Source of the DNA: Desulfofalx alkaliphila DSM 12257
GTDB lineage: Bacteria; Bacillota; Desulfotomaculia; Desulfotomaculales; Desulfohalotomaculaceae
Length of the DNA: 64,000 bases
Direction of reading: 5' to 3'
Assembly (NCBI RefSeq): GCF_000711975.1
Contig: NZ_JONT01000007.1
Location: 62,001 to 126,000, forward strand
Below are positions 1 to 9,016 of this stretch, piece after piece. The position numbers and the translations under genes were made by a program. Numbering within the stretch: the stretch's first letter is position 1; each line of letters opens with the position of its first letter. The notes under the pieces are model-generated. The model ran no database searches, was not told the origin of the DNA, and was given only the letters and a program-made list of their open reading frames with translations.

Positions 1-1003
1 GTTCAGCAGCAAAGATTGAACCCCTCTCGACAATGACCTTCAGCGGGCGGAATATGCCGTCGTTTACATCCTGTGAAGGATTAGTGATGGCCAAAAAGAT
101 GGTGCGCACAGCTGTGATCATGGCAGGATATGCGGTGTTAACCGGACCCAGCACCTGGGGATGACTGCCGGTAAAGTCACAGATAAAGTTATCATCTGTA
201 ATGGTTACTTTTACCTGCACCTTAAAGGGGCCGTTACCAAGGCCGTCATCATCGATGTAATCTACCGCCTCAAAAACTCCCTTGGGCAGTTGAGCCAATT
301 CCTTACGGGTGATTTGCTCACCATTGTCCAAGAGTCGTTCGTTGGCAGCAAGCACTACGTCTTTGCCATACTTGTCGCACAGCTCACGAAAACGTCTGTC
401 ACCGGTTTTTAAGGCTGCAACCTGGGCCCACATATCCCCCAGCGATAAATCCGGGAAGCGGACGTTGGCAGCAATTACCTCCACCAGTGCCTGGTTGAGT
501 TTGCCTTCTTCAAAAAGCTTAACACAGGGGAACTGAAGCCCTTCTTGATAAATTTCTGTGGAGTCAGTGGTCCAAGAACCGGGGTCCTTACCACCGACTT
601 CAGTCCAGTGTGCCTTGTTAGCTGAAAAAGCCACCAGTTCACCTTCGTAGAAGATAGGCATCAACAGTCCCACGTCAGACAGGTGAGAACCGCCTCCATT
701 ATAGGGGTCATTAATAATAATGATATCGCCGGGCTTGAGGTCACCCTTTTTGCCAAACTTTTCAATGGCTTCTTTAACCATAAAGGTCAATAATCCAATA
801 AATCCGGTTACCCCGTTACCCTGAGTTAAAAGCTGCCCCTTGGCATCGGTAAGGCCACTGGCATAGTCCAACACTTCATAAATAATGGGACTCATTGAAG
901 TGCGGGCCAAAGTGTAGAACATCTCGTCGCCGATGGCCAACAGGTTGTCCTTTACTATATCAAGGGTAAAAGGGTCGATGTTGGGCATTTTTGTTGCTGT
1001 CAT
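1..1003 (-). CDS. Hydantoinase B / acetone carboxylase alpha-like subunit, C-terminally cut by the window
   Basis: This open frame begins at an ATG at 1003 and runs off the left edge after 334 codons. Its N-terminus (MTATKMPNIDPFTLDIVKD), the NDPYNGGGSHLSD stretch and the TGVxGF-type region match the HyuB family, which works with HyuA in ATP-dependent hydrolysis of N-methylhydantoin or 5-oxoproline, or in acetone/acetophenone carboxylation. The start lies 3 nt beyond the hyuA stop, with a GGGGGTG ribosome site 6 nt upstream, so the two are translationally coupled. The substrate cannot be told from sequence alone. Confidence 0.9.
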   Translation of the reverse strand, partial: MTATKMPNIDPFTLDIVKDNLLAIGDEMFYTLARTSMSPIIYEVLDYASGLTDAKGQLLTQGNGVTGFIGLLTFMVKEAIEKFGKKGDLKPGDIIIINDPYNGGGSHLSDVGLLMPIFYEGELVAFSANKAHWTEVGGKDPGSWTTDSTEIYQEGLQFPCVKLFEEGKLNQALVEVIAANVRFPDLSLGDMWAQVAALKTGDRRFRELCDKYGKDVVLAANERLLDNGEQITRKELAQLPKGVFEAVDYIDDDGLGNGPFKVQVKVTITDDNFICDFTGSHPQVLGPVNTAYPAMITAVRTIFLAITNPSQDVNDGIFRPLKVIVERGSIFAAE

Positions 1004-1006
1004 TCT

Positions 1007-3049
1007 CTACACCCCCGTATTGATAATCAAATTGCCATATTCATCTACAATCAAAGACTGTCCGGGATAAATGATGGTAGAGGCTGATTGTTCCTCCACA
1101 ATGGCCGGCCCTTCAACCAGTACCTCCGGAACCATTTTTTCTCGGGCATATACCTTAGTATCAAGCCAACCCTGTTCTTCAAATAAAACAGGTCTCACTT
1201 CCTTCACAGCATCTTCAATGTTGGCAGCTTCACTTTCAATCCGATGCATTTCCGGTTTTTGTACCCTTCCATAGGCCACCAGGTGCAAGTTTACAATCTC
1301 TGTTTGGGCGCCTTCTAACTTAAATGTATAGTTCTGCTCATGTAAGTGGTGGAAGCGGCGGATTACCTCTTCAATGGCCTCTTCATTCCACTCGCCGTTG
1401 GGCACGGGCACCTTAACAGTATGTTCCTGTCCTAAGTAGCGCATATCGGCAAATCTTGTGAATATCACCCTGTCAGCGCTGACTCCCTGGTTATGATATT
1501 GATTTGTGGCCTCTGTTTCCATCTTAGCCCATTCTTGATTTATCTCTGCAAAATTAATTTCGCCGCAGCGTCTAATATAAGTTTGTACAGAATCGCTGCG
1601 CAGGTCAGTCATTAACATGCCCCAGGCCGAGAACACAGGACCGGCCACCGGAACAATTACCTTCTTAACACCCAACTCTTTGGCCAAAGCAGTTGCGTGC
1701 ATTGGTCCGCCGCCGCCAAATGCCACCAAGGCAAATTCCCGCGGGTCATAACCCCTTCTAACGGAAATCAGTTTTAAGGCGTTTAGCATATTAGAGTTGG
1801 CAATGCGAATAATGCCCAGGGCCGCTTCATCAACAGAAATATTGAAATGTTTGGCAACCTTTTCTTCAATGGACTTTTTAACATTGTCTAGGTCCACTTC
1901 ATTGTCAAAGTTCTTTGCCGATAATCTACCTGCAACCAGGTTGGCATCGGTGGTTGTGGGTTCTGTACCGCCAAGGCCATAGGCCACCGGTCCTGGCACA
2001 GCTCCTGCGGACTGCGGCCCTACCTTCAAGGAACCGGCCTCGTCAATCCAAGCAATGGAACCCCCGCCGTTACCTATTTCCACAATGTCCACCACAGGTA
2101 CCTTAATGGGGTAGCCGGCGGTAAGTTCAGTCTTTTCAATATGATATTCAGTGGTAACCTTCACTTCGCCGTCATCAATCAGGGAGCATTTAGCAGTGGT
2201 TCCACCGATATCAAAGGCAATAATGTTTTTCTCCCCGATGACTTGTCCTAGCACAGCTGCTCCAAAAACACCTGCCACCGGGCCGGATTCAACCATGTTA
2301 ATGGGTGTTACCTTAGCTTGCTCAAAGGTGGTGGTGCCACCGTTTGACTGCATGATATATTTATGTCCCTCAACACCCATATCTGTAAGCCTGGACTCCA
2401 GCCTGTCGATATAGGAAGAGGCAATGGGCTTAACGTAGGAGTTTAACACACAGGTGCTGGTGCGCTCATACTCACGCCATTCCTTGGTTACCTCATGGGA
2501 AGCAGTAACCGCCACCTCCGGCCACAATTCTTTAATTACTTTAACGGTCTCTTTCTCATGGTCAGGGTTGGCATAAGCATGAAGAAAAGCCACGGCAATG
2601 GCTTCAACCTTTTCTTTCTTAAAGTATTCAATAATCGGTGCTATTTGTTCTGTCTTTAAAGGAGTCAGCACTTCTCCCTTGTAGTTCAACCTTTCCTCCA
2701 CCTCAAGACGTAGGTAACGGGGTATAAAAGGAGCCGGTTTTTGATAGCGCACATTAAAAAGGTCCGGCCGATTACCCCTGGCAATCTCCAAAACATCGCG
2801 GAATCCCTTGGTTGTAATCAACCCCGTTTTAACACCCTTACGTTCTGTAAGGGCATTAATAATCACCGTTGTTCCATGAATAAAAGTTTCAATTTCTTTA
2901 GCATTGGTACCACTTTTTTTAATAACATCAATTACGCCCTGCTCAAAATTAGGCGGGGTAGTGTGGCTTTTTGCTATTGTAATTTTGCCTTCCTTATTGA
3001 TGGCAACCAAGTCCGTAAAGGTTCCACCAATGTCTGTTGCAACCCGCAT
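1007..3049 (-). CDS. Hydantoinase A / acetone carboxylase beta-like ATPase subunit
   Basis: This is a 680-residue HyuA-family protein with an actin-like ATPase fold. The N-terminal phosphate loop MRVATDIGGTFTDL and the later AFDIGGTTAKCSL and VAFGGGGPMHA motifs are intact. The family energises ring opening or carboxylation by phosphorylating substrate, together with HyuB encoded just downstream. I prefer the ATG at 3049 because AAAGGTGG lies 5 nt before it; the in-frame GTG at 3058 would overlap that ribosome site. The length is normal for the family. The divergent group (hydantoin, 5-oxoproline, acetone) is not resolved. Confidence 0.93.
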   Translation of the reverse strand: MRVATDIGGTFTDLVAINKEGKITIAKSHTTPPNFEQGVIDVIKKSGTNAKEIETFIHGTTVIINALTERKGVKTGLITTKGFRDVLEIARGNRPDLFNVRYQKPAPFIPRYLRLEVEERLNYKGEVLTPLKTEQIAPIIEYFKKEKVEAIAVAFLHAYANPDHEKETVKVIKELWPEVAVTASHEVTKEWREYERTSTCVLNSYVKPIASSYIDRLESRLTDMGVEGHKYIMQSNGGTTTFEQAKVTPINMVESGPVAGVFGAAVLGQVIGEKNIIAFDIGGTTAKCSLIDDGEVKVTTEYHIEKTELTAGYPIKVPVVDIVEIGNGGGSIAWIDEAGSLKVGPQSAGAVPGPVAYGLGGTEPTTTDANLVAGRLSAKNFDNEVDLDNVKKSIEEKVAKHFNISVDEAALGIIRIANSNMLNALKLISVRRGYDPREFALVAFGGGGPMHATALAKELGVKKVIVPVAGPVFSAWGMLMTDLRSDSVQTYIRRCGEINFAEINQEWAKMETEATNQYHNQGVSADRVIFTRFADMRYLGQEHTVKVPVPNGEWNEEAIEEVIRRFHHLHEQNYTFKLEGAQTEIVNLHLVAYGRVQKPEMHRIESEAANIEDAVKEVRPVLFEEQGWLDTKVYAREKMVPEVLVEGPAIVEEQSASTIIYPGQSLIVDEYGNLIINTGV

Positions 3050-3105
3050 AAGAACCACCTTTCTTTTTTGTTAATGTTTATTATTATTCACTGTTAAGTA
3101 AGTAT

Positions 3106-3651
3106 TTAAAAAATCACCGGTGTCACTACACACAAGACCACCGCCTCTTCATCCGTAGGATTGCGCCAATAATGGGGAAGTTCCGATGGAAAATGTATAG
3201 AGTCACCTTTATTTACTAAACTTTCTTGACCGTCCACATTAAAAACCACTGCACCTTCTAAAACATAATAAAATTCTTCGCCGGGATGACTTAATGTAGA
3301 ATGGTGTGTCTTCCCAGGCTCCAGTATTACCAACATTGGTTCCATTAAACGACCGCTAAATTCGCCACTTAGTCTGGTATATTGCGCATTATAACCCTCA
3401 ATGCGAAAGGGTTTGTGTTCTTCAGCTTTGACAATAAAATTTTGATTAACATGACTGTCAAAAAAGCTGGTAATAGGAACATTTAAGGCATCAGCAATTT
3501 TTTTCAACGATGTGATTGCCAACATCGAAGTTCCCCTCTCTACCTGGGACAGAAAACTTACCGATAAGCCGGTTTTCTCACTTAAGTCTTTTAGAGTAAG
3601 GTTTTGCTGATGTCGAATAGTGCGAATTTTACTACTTATTTCTTTAATCAT
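3106..3651 (-). CDS. XRE-family transcriptional regulator with C-terminal cupin domain
   Basis: The protein has 181 residues. An N-terminal helix-turn-helix (about residues 7-60, with LKDLSEKTGLSVSFLSQVERG) is followed by a cupin_2 barrel (about 105-175, with LSHPGEEFYYVLEGAVVF and GDSIHFPSELPHYWRN). This architecture is common among regulators of amino-acid, polyamine and hydantoin catabolism, where the cupin senses a small ligand. It lies 57 bp upstream of hyuA on the same strand, so local control of hyuAB is a reasonable inference. The gene is complete and starts at an ATG after GGGAGGG. Confidence 0.9.
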   Translation of the reverse strand: MIKEISSKIRTIRHQQNLTLKDLSEKTGLSVSFLSQVERGTSMLAITSLKKIADALNVPITSFFDSHVNQNFIVKAEEHKPFRIEGYNAQYTRLSGEFSGRLMEPMLVILEPGKTHHSTLSHPGEEFYYVLEGAVVFNVDGQESLVNKGDSIHFPSELPHYWRNPTDEEAVVLCVVTPVIF

Positions 3652-3825
3652 TTTCCCTCCCTAACTCTTTAATTCAATAAACTGAAAAAATTTTTATCGC
3701 AGTATAAGGTATTACACTTTCATTTAAATTTTTCCTGCCTAAGTTAATAATTTTTTTAATTTTTTTGCTGACAGTTACAAAAAGTGTACCGTTTTTTGAC
3801 ATATGCCTTATTTCTGCAAACCAAT

Positions 3826-3852
3826 GCAAAAAAATAACCGACTTTTGTCGGT
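3826..3852 (-). terminator. Rho-independent terminator after the sensor kinase gene
   Basis: Read on the minus strand, ACCGAC-AAAA-GTCGGT forms a perfect 6-bp stem followed by TATTTTTTT. It lies 21 nt past the kinase stop codon and closes the kinase/regulator operon. Confidence 0.8.
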
Positions 3853-3873
3853 CATCGGTCTTTATCCTTATAT

Positions 3874-4677
3874 TTAGATATTTCCCTCTACCGGAATTGC
3901 AACGGAAATTTTTGTCCCCTTTCCCAAGGTACTGTCAATAACCAATTCTCCTCCGAAGAGCTCAACCCTCTCACACATGCCAGCCAGTCCCAGTTTGCCT
4001 AAGCGGGGCAGCTCATCGATTGATGATATATTCTCTATGCCAACACCATTGTCCTCAATAAACAGTTTGGTTATTTTATTGTCAAATTTAAATTTCACTT
4101 CAACTTTAGTGGCTTTGGAGTGCTTCACAACATTTTGTAATGCCTCCTGCACAATCCTAAAAATGCTTACTTCAACCTCATTTTGAAACCTAAGCTGCCT
4201 GCCCGTAACCATAAGATTTATTTCTATGTTATAGTTTTTGGTAAACTTATCAATGATGTACTCCAAAGACGGTATGAGGCCAAGGTGATCTAAAATAGAG
4301 GGGCGTAGATTGGAACTGAGTTGGCGGACATCTTGAATAACTGCCTTGATTTGCTCCATTAACTGCAGCAAAAACCTTGTGGAGGACATATCGAAGTGTT
4401 TATTTTTTTCTAAAAACCTTTCGGTTTGATGGAGTATGGCAATGAGAGACTGTATGGTACTGTCATGAAGCTCCCGGGCTATACTAAGCCGCTCTTCTTC
4501 CCTGGCCAGGGTTATTTGCTTTAGATAAAATCGTAGGTCTTCGTTAATTCTCTGCACATTTACTTCTTTTAATGCTGCATCGTCAGCCCGGCATGAGCTG
4601 AGTCCTTTGGAGTGCCCTAAGTTGCACAAACAGGCTACCCTTTTAGTATTTGATTTGTTTTTGTGAAGTATCAACAA
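3874..4677 (-). CDS. NarL-type (HisKA_3) sensor histidine kinase with N-terminal cysteine motif
   Basis: The protein has 267 residues and no predicted membrane segment, so it is cytoplasmic. The dimerisation/phosphoacceptor motif ARELHDSTIQSL places the phosphohistidine at H71. The HATPase domain occupies about residues 165-265, with DNGVGI and LGLAGMCERV. The N-terminus carries C16, C18 and C29, a spacing that could bind a metal or Fe-S cluster, as in NreB- or AirS-like redox sensors, though the exact NreB CxxC pair is absent. The partner response regulator starts the operon 25 nt upstream. The signal is not known. Confidence 0.9.
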   Translation of the reverse strand: MLILHKNKSNTKRVACLCNLGHSKGLSSCRADDAALKEVNVQRINEDLRFYLKQITLAREEERLSIARELHDSTIQSLIAILHQTERFLEKNKHFDMSSTRFLLQLMEQIKAVIQDVRQLSSNLRPSILDHLGLIPSLEYIIDKFTKNYNIEINLMVTGRQLRFQNEVEVSIFRIVQEALQNVVKHSKATKVEVKFKFDNKITKLFIEDNGVGIENISSIDELPRLGKLGLAGMCERVELFGGELVIDSTLGKGTKISVAIPVEGNI

Positions 4678-4701
4678 GTGTTATCACCCCTTCCGCAAAC
4701 A

Positions 4702-5391
4702 CTAATTGATAGATATTTTCACCCGGGCACCCTTTAATTCTTCCACATCTATGAGGTCATTCTCAATGGCCGCCAACACTGCTTCCGTGCGGGAAGATAC
4801 CCCCAGCTTTGAAAATATATTTCCCAAATGGGCTTCAATTGTGCGCACGCTTACATAAAGTCTTTTAGCAATTTGCTTGTTTTTAAGCCCAATGGCAGCC
4901 AACCACAGAACTTCCTTTTCTCTCCCGGTGAGAGGCTCAGCTTCACTGGATTGTTGACTACCCCGCTGACTTAGATTCTTCATCACCTTAATGGCCACCA
5001 TGGGATGCATCACCGGCTCTCCCCGGGCAACGGCATGAATGCCATTAACAAGATCTCTGCCGCAAACATCCTTTAAGAGGTAGCCCGTTGCCCCTGCCTC
5101 CAGCATGGCCAGTATATATTGCTCATAATCATAGGCCGTCAATATCAGTATGGCAGTATTGGGGCACGTGCCTTTAATTTTTCTGGCCGCCTCAATACCG
5201 TTAAGCTTAGGCATGTCAATATCTATTACAACCACTTGCGGTTGTAGGTCACAGGCCAATTGCACTGCACTTTCACCATCACCGGCTTCTGCCACAACTT
5301 TTAGTGTTTCGTCTTCCTCCAGTAATTTGCGAATACTTTCTCTAACTACAACGTGATCATCCGCCAGCAAGATTGATATATTATCCATCAT
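4702..5391 (-). CDS. NarL/FixJ-family response regulator
   Basis: The 229-residue protein has a receiver domain (acidic pair D11-D12, phosphoacceptor D57 in VVIDIDMPK, conserved Lys in YLLKD) and a C-terminal LuxR-type helix-turn-helix (about residues 155-215, with LTGREKEVLWLAA and SVRTIEAHLGNIFSKL). It is the first gene of the two-component operon. Two adjacent ATGs (5391 and 5388) follow GAGGTGAT; the second gives better spacing. The neighbouring operon, 190 bp further downstream on the same strand, encodes the NADH/NADPH complex, but control of that complex is not shown. Confidence 0.92.
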   Translation of the reverse strand: MMDNISILLADDHVVVRESIRKLLEEDETLKVVAEAGDGESAVQLACDLQPQVVVIDIDMPKLNGIEAARKIKGTCPNTAILILTAYDYEQYILAMLEAGATGYLLKDVCGRDLVNGIHAVARGEPVMHPMVAIKVMKNLSQRGSQQSSEAEPLTGREKEVLWLAAIGLKNKQIAKRLYVSVRTIEAHLGNIFSKLGVSSRTEAVLAAIENDLIDVEELKGARVKISIN

Positions 5392-5543
5392 ATCACCTCA
5401 TTATGCTAGGGATTATACACTTAAACAGTATAAAACCGATACTTATAAATTGAGTATATAATTGCCACTTATAAAAGTCAATTAAATTATGTATTTTTTA
5501 TATCTTGATTTTGCCTGTGCTTTGTTGTAGCGAAAGTGGTGAC

Positions 5544-5571
5544 GAAAAAAAGGGTGGACCCAGGTCCACCC
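5544..5571 (-). terminator. Rho-independent terminator of the NuoEFG-like operon
   Basis: A perfect 9-bp stem (GGGTGGACC/GGTCCACCC, loop of 2) is followed on the minus strand by a run of seven T residues, just past the stop codon of the NuoG-GltD gene. Confidence 0.9.
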
Positions 5572-5581
5572 TCCTGTAATT

Positions 5582-8500
5582 TTATATTAACCTTTTAATC
5601 ATTTCACGGTAGATGTCACTGCCTTGCTGATAATTCATTTCATAACCCAAGTTTTTTGCCAACTCCAGCAATATTTGCCAGGTTTCTAGGCCCGCAACAG
5701 GCGACAATGCCCGCTGCACAGGCTGTATTTTACCTTCACAGTTGGTATAGGTGCCGCCGGTTTCACCAAAGGCAGAGCCGGGTAGAATAACGTCGGCATA
5801 TAATCCCTGCTGCATAAGAGGGGTAATAACTATTGTTTTTACGCCCTGTTGAAGTAATTGACTGTCAATGCCGCTGCCGTCATCCACAACAAGCAGTCCC
5901 TTGAAATCACCGGCTTTAAGCCCATTGATCAAATCCTTATAATCATGGACTGTCACCTTAATGCCCAAATCCAACTGACCTTGGATGTTGGCATGGGGGT
6001 ATAGACTTATGATGCCCCTTTCTTGCCGGCCCAGGTTACCCGTAATTAGCGCCAAAGCTTCCATCATCTTAAGCAGGTCAGGCCCTGCACCCTGGCCATC
6101 CACCACCAGCACCGCATTTTTAGCCCTAATATATAGGTGAATTGCTTCAATAATTTTATCAGCCTTGATTCTGAAATGCTGCACCAGGTCATAAAAGTCC
6201 TCGCTGAGTTCATTTTCCAGTTCATTTATCAGTTGGCCAAACTCAGTATAAGCTTTATCAACAACTAAATTATACTGTAAAACATACTTCACAAAGGACT
6301 TTAGCAGCAGGGCTCTTTTATCCCCTCTCACCTTCAGGGCCAGACTTGCAATACTATCCAGTTCCGTGACCCGGGGGCTGACAATTACTAATTTACTGCC
6401 CCTGGACACTGCCTTTTTAATTTTCTGCCTGGCAATGGGATACTTATTTAAAGAATCCTCATCAAACAATACAATGAGATCGCTGTTCATTAAATCCCTA
6501 AAGGTGGGTTTTTGCCCCCTATAATCTAAGGTGGGCACAGCAGCGCTACTGTATATTTTGTCAGTTCCTAACACCATGCGCCCCAACTTATAGGCCAGAT
6601 AGTTTTCCTCATTGGTAAGATTTGGGGAAATAACCACAGCCATCTTATCCATACCACCGCTGCGGATATCTTTTATTATTTGGCCCGCTGCATCAATGGC
6701 TTGCTGCCAGTTGTTTTCTTTTAACAGCCCTTCACTGGCCACCCAGGGGGTAAAGAGCCTTTCTGCCTTTTCACCGGCACTTACACATCCAAAGGTACCT
6801 TTTTGGCACAAACTGCCTTCATTTACAGTATCGGAATCAATGGCCGCAGTGACATTTATTATTTGGTCACCCACAACATTTAACTCTAAGTTACATCCGA
6901 TGCTGCAGTGGGGGCATACCGATTGCACCTTTTCAGTGCGCCATGGACCGGGCTTTGGCAGGGATGTATTATAGCTTAATGCTCCGGTGGGGCAAATATT
7001 TACACACTGCCCACAGCGCCTGCAATTGGTGTCTGATAGGCGGACTCCCATTGAAGGCATTACCACCGTTTCAGATCCCCTGTTAATAAAACCTAGCACC
7101 CCTGCCCCCTCAACCTCTTGACAAATGCGCACACAGTTGCCGCAAAGTACACACTTATTGGGGTCCCTTATGATGTTAGGGTGATCGGCAAACACAGGAT
7201 ATTCTTTTTTACCGAAGCCCAGTATATCCGCTTGCACCTTTAGGGCGGTGGCATACTCACGCAGCTTACAGGTAAAGACATCTAAACAGCCACAGGATAA
7301 GCACCGCTCTGCCTCCCTCAACGCCAGTTCCTCGGTAAAGCCCAGCTCAAATTCCTTAAAGGAATCTTTTCTTATCTCCGGTTCCACCGTGGGCATTGGG
7401 GTACGCACAATTTTTTCTCTGTCTGCAAACTCTGCCGGATCCAGCTCATCCAAGCGGCCACGGGTACAATTAAAGGGTTTTTCCGGGGCCGCCACAGGCC
7501 GGCCTGACAGGTACAGGTGGATAGAGTTGGCCGCTTTACGTCCGGCAGCCACTGCCTGCACCACCGTTGCAGGGCCGGTAACACAGTCGCCCCCGGCAAA
7601 TACCCACGGGGTATGGCTCTGCAAGGTTTTGTCGTTCACATTAATGTTTCCCCGGTCAGTTAGGGTTAATTCCGTACTGGCATCTAAACAATCTGCCTTT
7701 AACCTTTGTCCGGTGGCAGTGATAACGGTGTCCACCGGAATATCAAATTCCGAACCCTCTATGGGTACCGGACGACGTCTACCGGAACTATCAGGTTCAC
7801 CCAACTGCATTTTTATACAGCGGATAGCTGTAACACGGCCCTCTTCTCCCACAAAACCCAAAGGGGCCGTTAATAATTCAAAATTTACACCCTCTTCATC
7901 GGCCTGCTCTATCTCGTGGGGGTTGGCAGGCATTTCTTCTCTGGAACGGCGGTAAACCACCGTCACCTCTTTGGCCCCCAATCTAACAGAGGTTCTGGCA
8001 GCATCCATGGCAGTGTTGCCGCCCCCAATTACAACTACCCTATCTCCGATTTCCAGGGGATTATGGTTGGCAACTTCCCATAAAAACCCGATGCCCGAGT
8101 ATACCCCTGCCAGCTCTTCTCCGGGCAGACGCAGGCTTTGATTTGCCCAACTGCCTACACCAACAAAAACAGCGTCAAAACCCCACTGTTTTAACTGGGT
8201 CAAATTAAAATCCCTGCCCAGCTCCTTGTTATAAAAAACATTTTCACAAAGGTTGGTAATTACCTGTATTTCCTTATCTAACAATTCCTTAGATAGGCGA
8301 TATTCCGGTATTCCATAGCGCATCATGCCCCCCAGCTTGGGTGCCGCTTCAAAAATACTCACCCTGTGGCCTTCCAATGCCAGGTAGTAAGCGGCAGATA
8401 AACCGGCAGGGCCACCGCCCACCACCGCCACCCGCTTACCGGTATCGGGCTTAGGCTCCGGTACAAAATATTGATCCTTGTTTAATTCATAGTCTCCGGC

Positions 8501-9016
8501 AAACCTCTTTAAGGAGCAGATGGCCACCGGGCTGTCCACCAGATTTCTCCGGCATTCCTTTTCACAAAAGGCAGGACATACCTTTCCCACAGCCGAGGGC
8601 AGCGGCAGCTTTTCTCTGATTAGTCTGGCCGCCTCCTTTGTCTGTCCGTTGGCAATATGGGCCACAAATCCTTGAATATCTATCTCCGCAGGACATGCCA
8701 ACTGACAGGGGGCAATGCAGTCGCCGCTGTGTTCTGTAAGCAGCAGCTCTAAACCTAATTTGCGAATGGCCCTGATTCTTTCACTGTCAGTGGTTACAAC
8801 CATACCCTGCTGTACCTTAGCCCCACAGGCCTGCACTAACCCCCGGGCCCCTTCAATTTCTACAATACACTGACGGCAAGCACCAAAAGGTTCTAGGCGG
8901 GGGTCATGGCAAAGGGATGGAATATCAAATCCATTTTGCCTGGCCACTTCCAGCAAATTACTACCCTCTTCTGCAACTATCTGTCTTCCGTCTATAGTAA
9001 TATTTACCTTAGACAT
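5582..9016 (-). CDS. NuoG-like/GltD-like flavin Fe-S fusion subunit, probable StnA-type transhydrogenase subunit
   Basis: This 1144-residue protein is modular. It starts with a [2Fe-2S] domain (about 1-80, SLCHDPRLEPFGACRQC) and a NuoG-type Fe-S segment. An NfnL/GltD-type FAD and NADPH domain follows (about 190-500, VAVVGGGPAGLSAAYY and VVVIGGGNTAMDAA, with YRRSREEMPA typical of NADPH binding). Then come two 4Fe-4S motifs (CVLCGNCVRIC, CRRCGQCVNIC), a CPHCSIGC cluster, and a molybdopterin-oxidoreductase-like tail. The tail lacks the Cys/Sec region of true formate dehydrogenases, so catalysis on formate is unlikely. With NuoE and NuoF encoded upstream, the set resembles the Sporomusa-type Nfn (Stn) bifurcating NADH/NADPH/ferredoxin transhydrogenase. 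It overlaps the NuoF gene by 8 nt. Confidence 0.8.
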   Translation of the reverse strand: MSKVNITIDGRQIVAEEGSNLLEVARQNGFDIPSLCHDPRLEPFGACRQCIVEIEGARGLVQACGAKVQQGMVVTTDSERIRAIRKLGLELLLTEHSGDCIAPCQLACPAEIDIQGFVAHIANGQTKEAARLIREKLPLPSAVGKVCPAFCEKECRRNLVDSPVAICSLKRFAGDYELNKDQYFVPEPKPDTGKRVAVVGGGPAGLSAAYYLALEGHRVSIFEAAPKLGGMMRYGIPEYRLSKELLDKEIQVITNLCENVFYNKELGRDFNLTQLKQWGFDAVFVGVGSWANQSLRLPGEELAGVYSGIGFLWEVANHNPLEIGDRVVVIGGGNTAMDAARTSVRLGAKEVTVVYRRSREEMPANPHEIEQADEEGVNFELLTAPLGFVGEEGRVTAIRCIKMQLGEPDSSGRRRPVPIEGSEFDIPVDTVITATGQRLKADCLDASTELTLTDRGNINVNDKTLQSHTPWVFAGGDCVTGPATVVQAVAAGRKAANSIHLYLSGRPVAAPEKPFNCTRGRLDELDPAEFADREKIVRTPMPTVEPEIRKDSFKEFELGFTEELALREAERCLSCGCLDVFTCKLREYATALKVQADILGFGKKEYPVFADHPNIIRDPNKCVLCGNCVRICQEVEGAGVLGFINRGSETVVMPSMGVRLSDTNCRRCGQCVNICPTGALSYNTSLPKPGPWRTEKVQSVCPHCSIGCNLELNVVGDQIINVTAAIDSDTVNEGSLCQKGTFGCVSAGEKAERLFTPWVASEGLLKENNWQQAIDAAGQIIKDIRSGGMDKMAVVISPNLTNEENYLAYKLGRMVLGTDKIYSSAAVPTLDYRGQKPTFRDLMNSDLIVLFDEDSLNKYPIARQKIKKAVSRGSKLVIVSPRVTELDSIASLALKVRGDKRALLLKSFVKYVLQYNLVVDKAYTEFGQLINELENELSEDFYDLVQHFRIKADKIIEAIHLYIRAKNAVLVVDGQGAGPDLLKMMEALALITGNLGRQERGIISLYPHANIQGQLDLGIKVTVHDYKDLINGLKAGDFKGLLVVDDGSGIDSQLLQQGVKTIVITPLMQQGLYADVILPGSAFGETGGTYTNCEGKIQPVQRALSPVAGLETWQILLELAKNLGYEMNYQQGSDIYREMIKRLI

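Noticed and set aside
5582-9016. Active formate dehydrogenase subunit
   Set aside because: The molybdopterin-oxidoreductase-like tail lacks the Cys/Sec active-site segment and the final MoCo-binding domain, and an NADPH flavin domain is fused in the middle. A transhydrogenase-type role is favoured.
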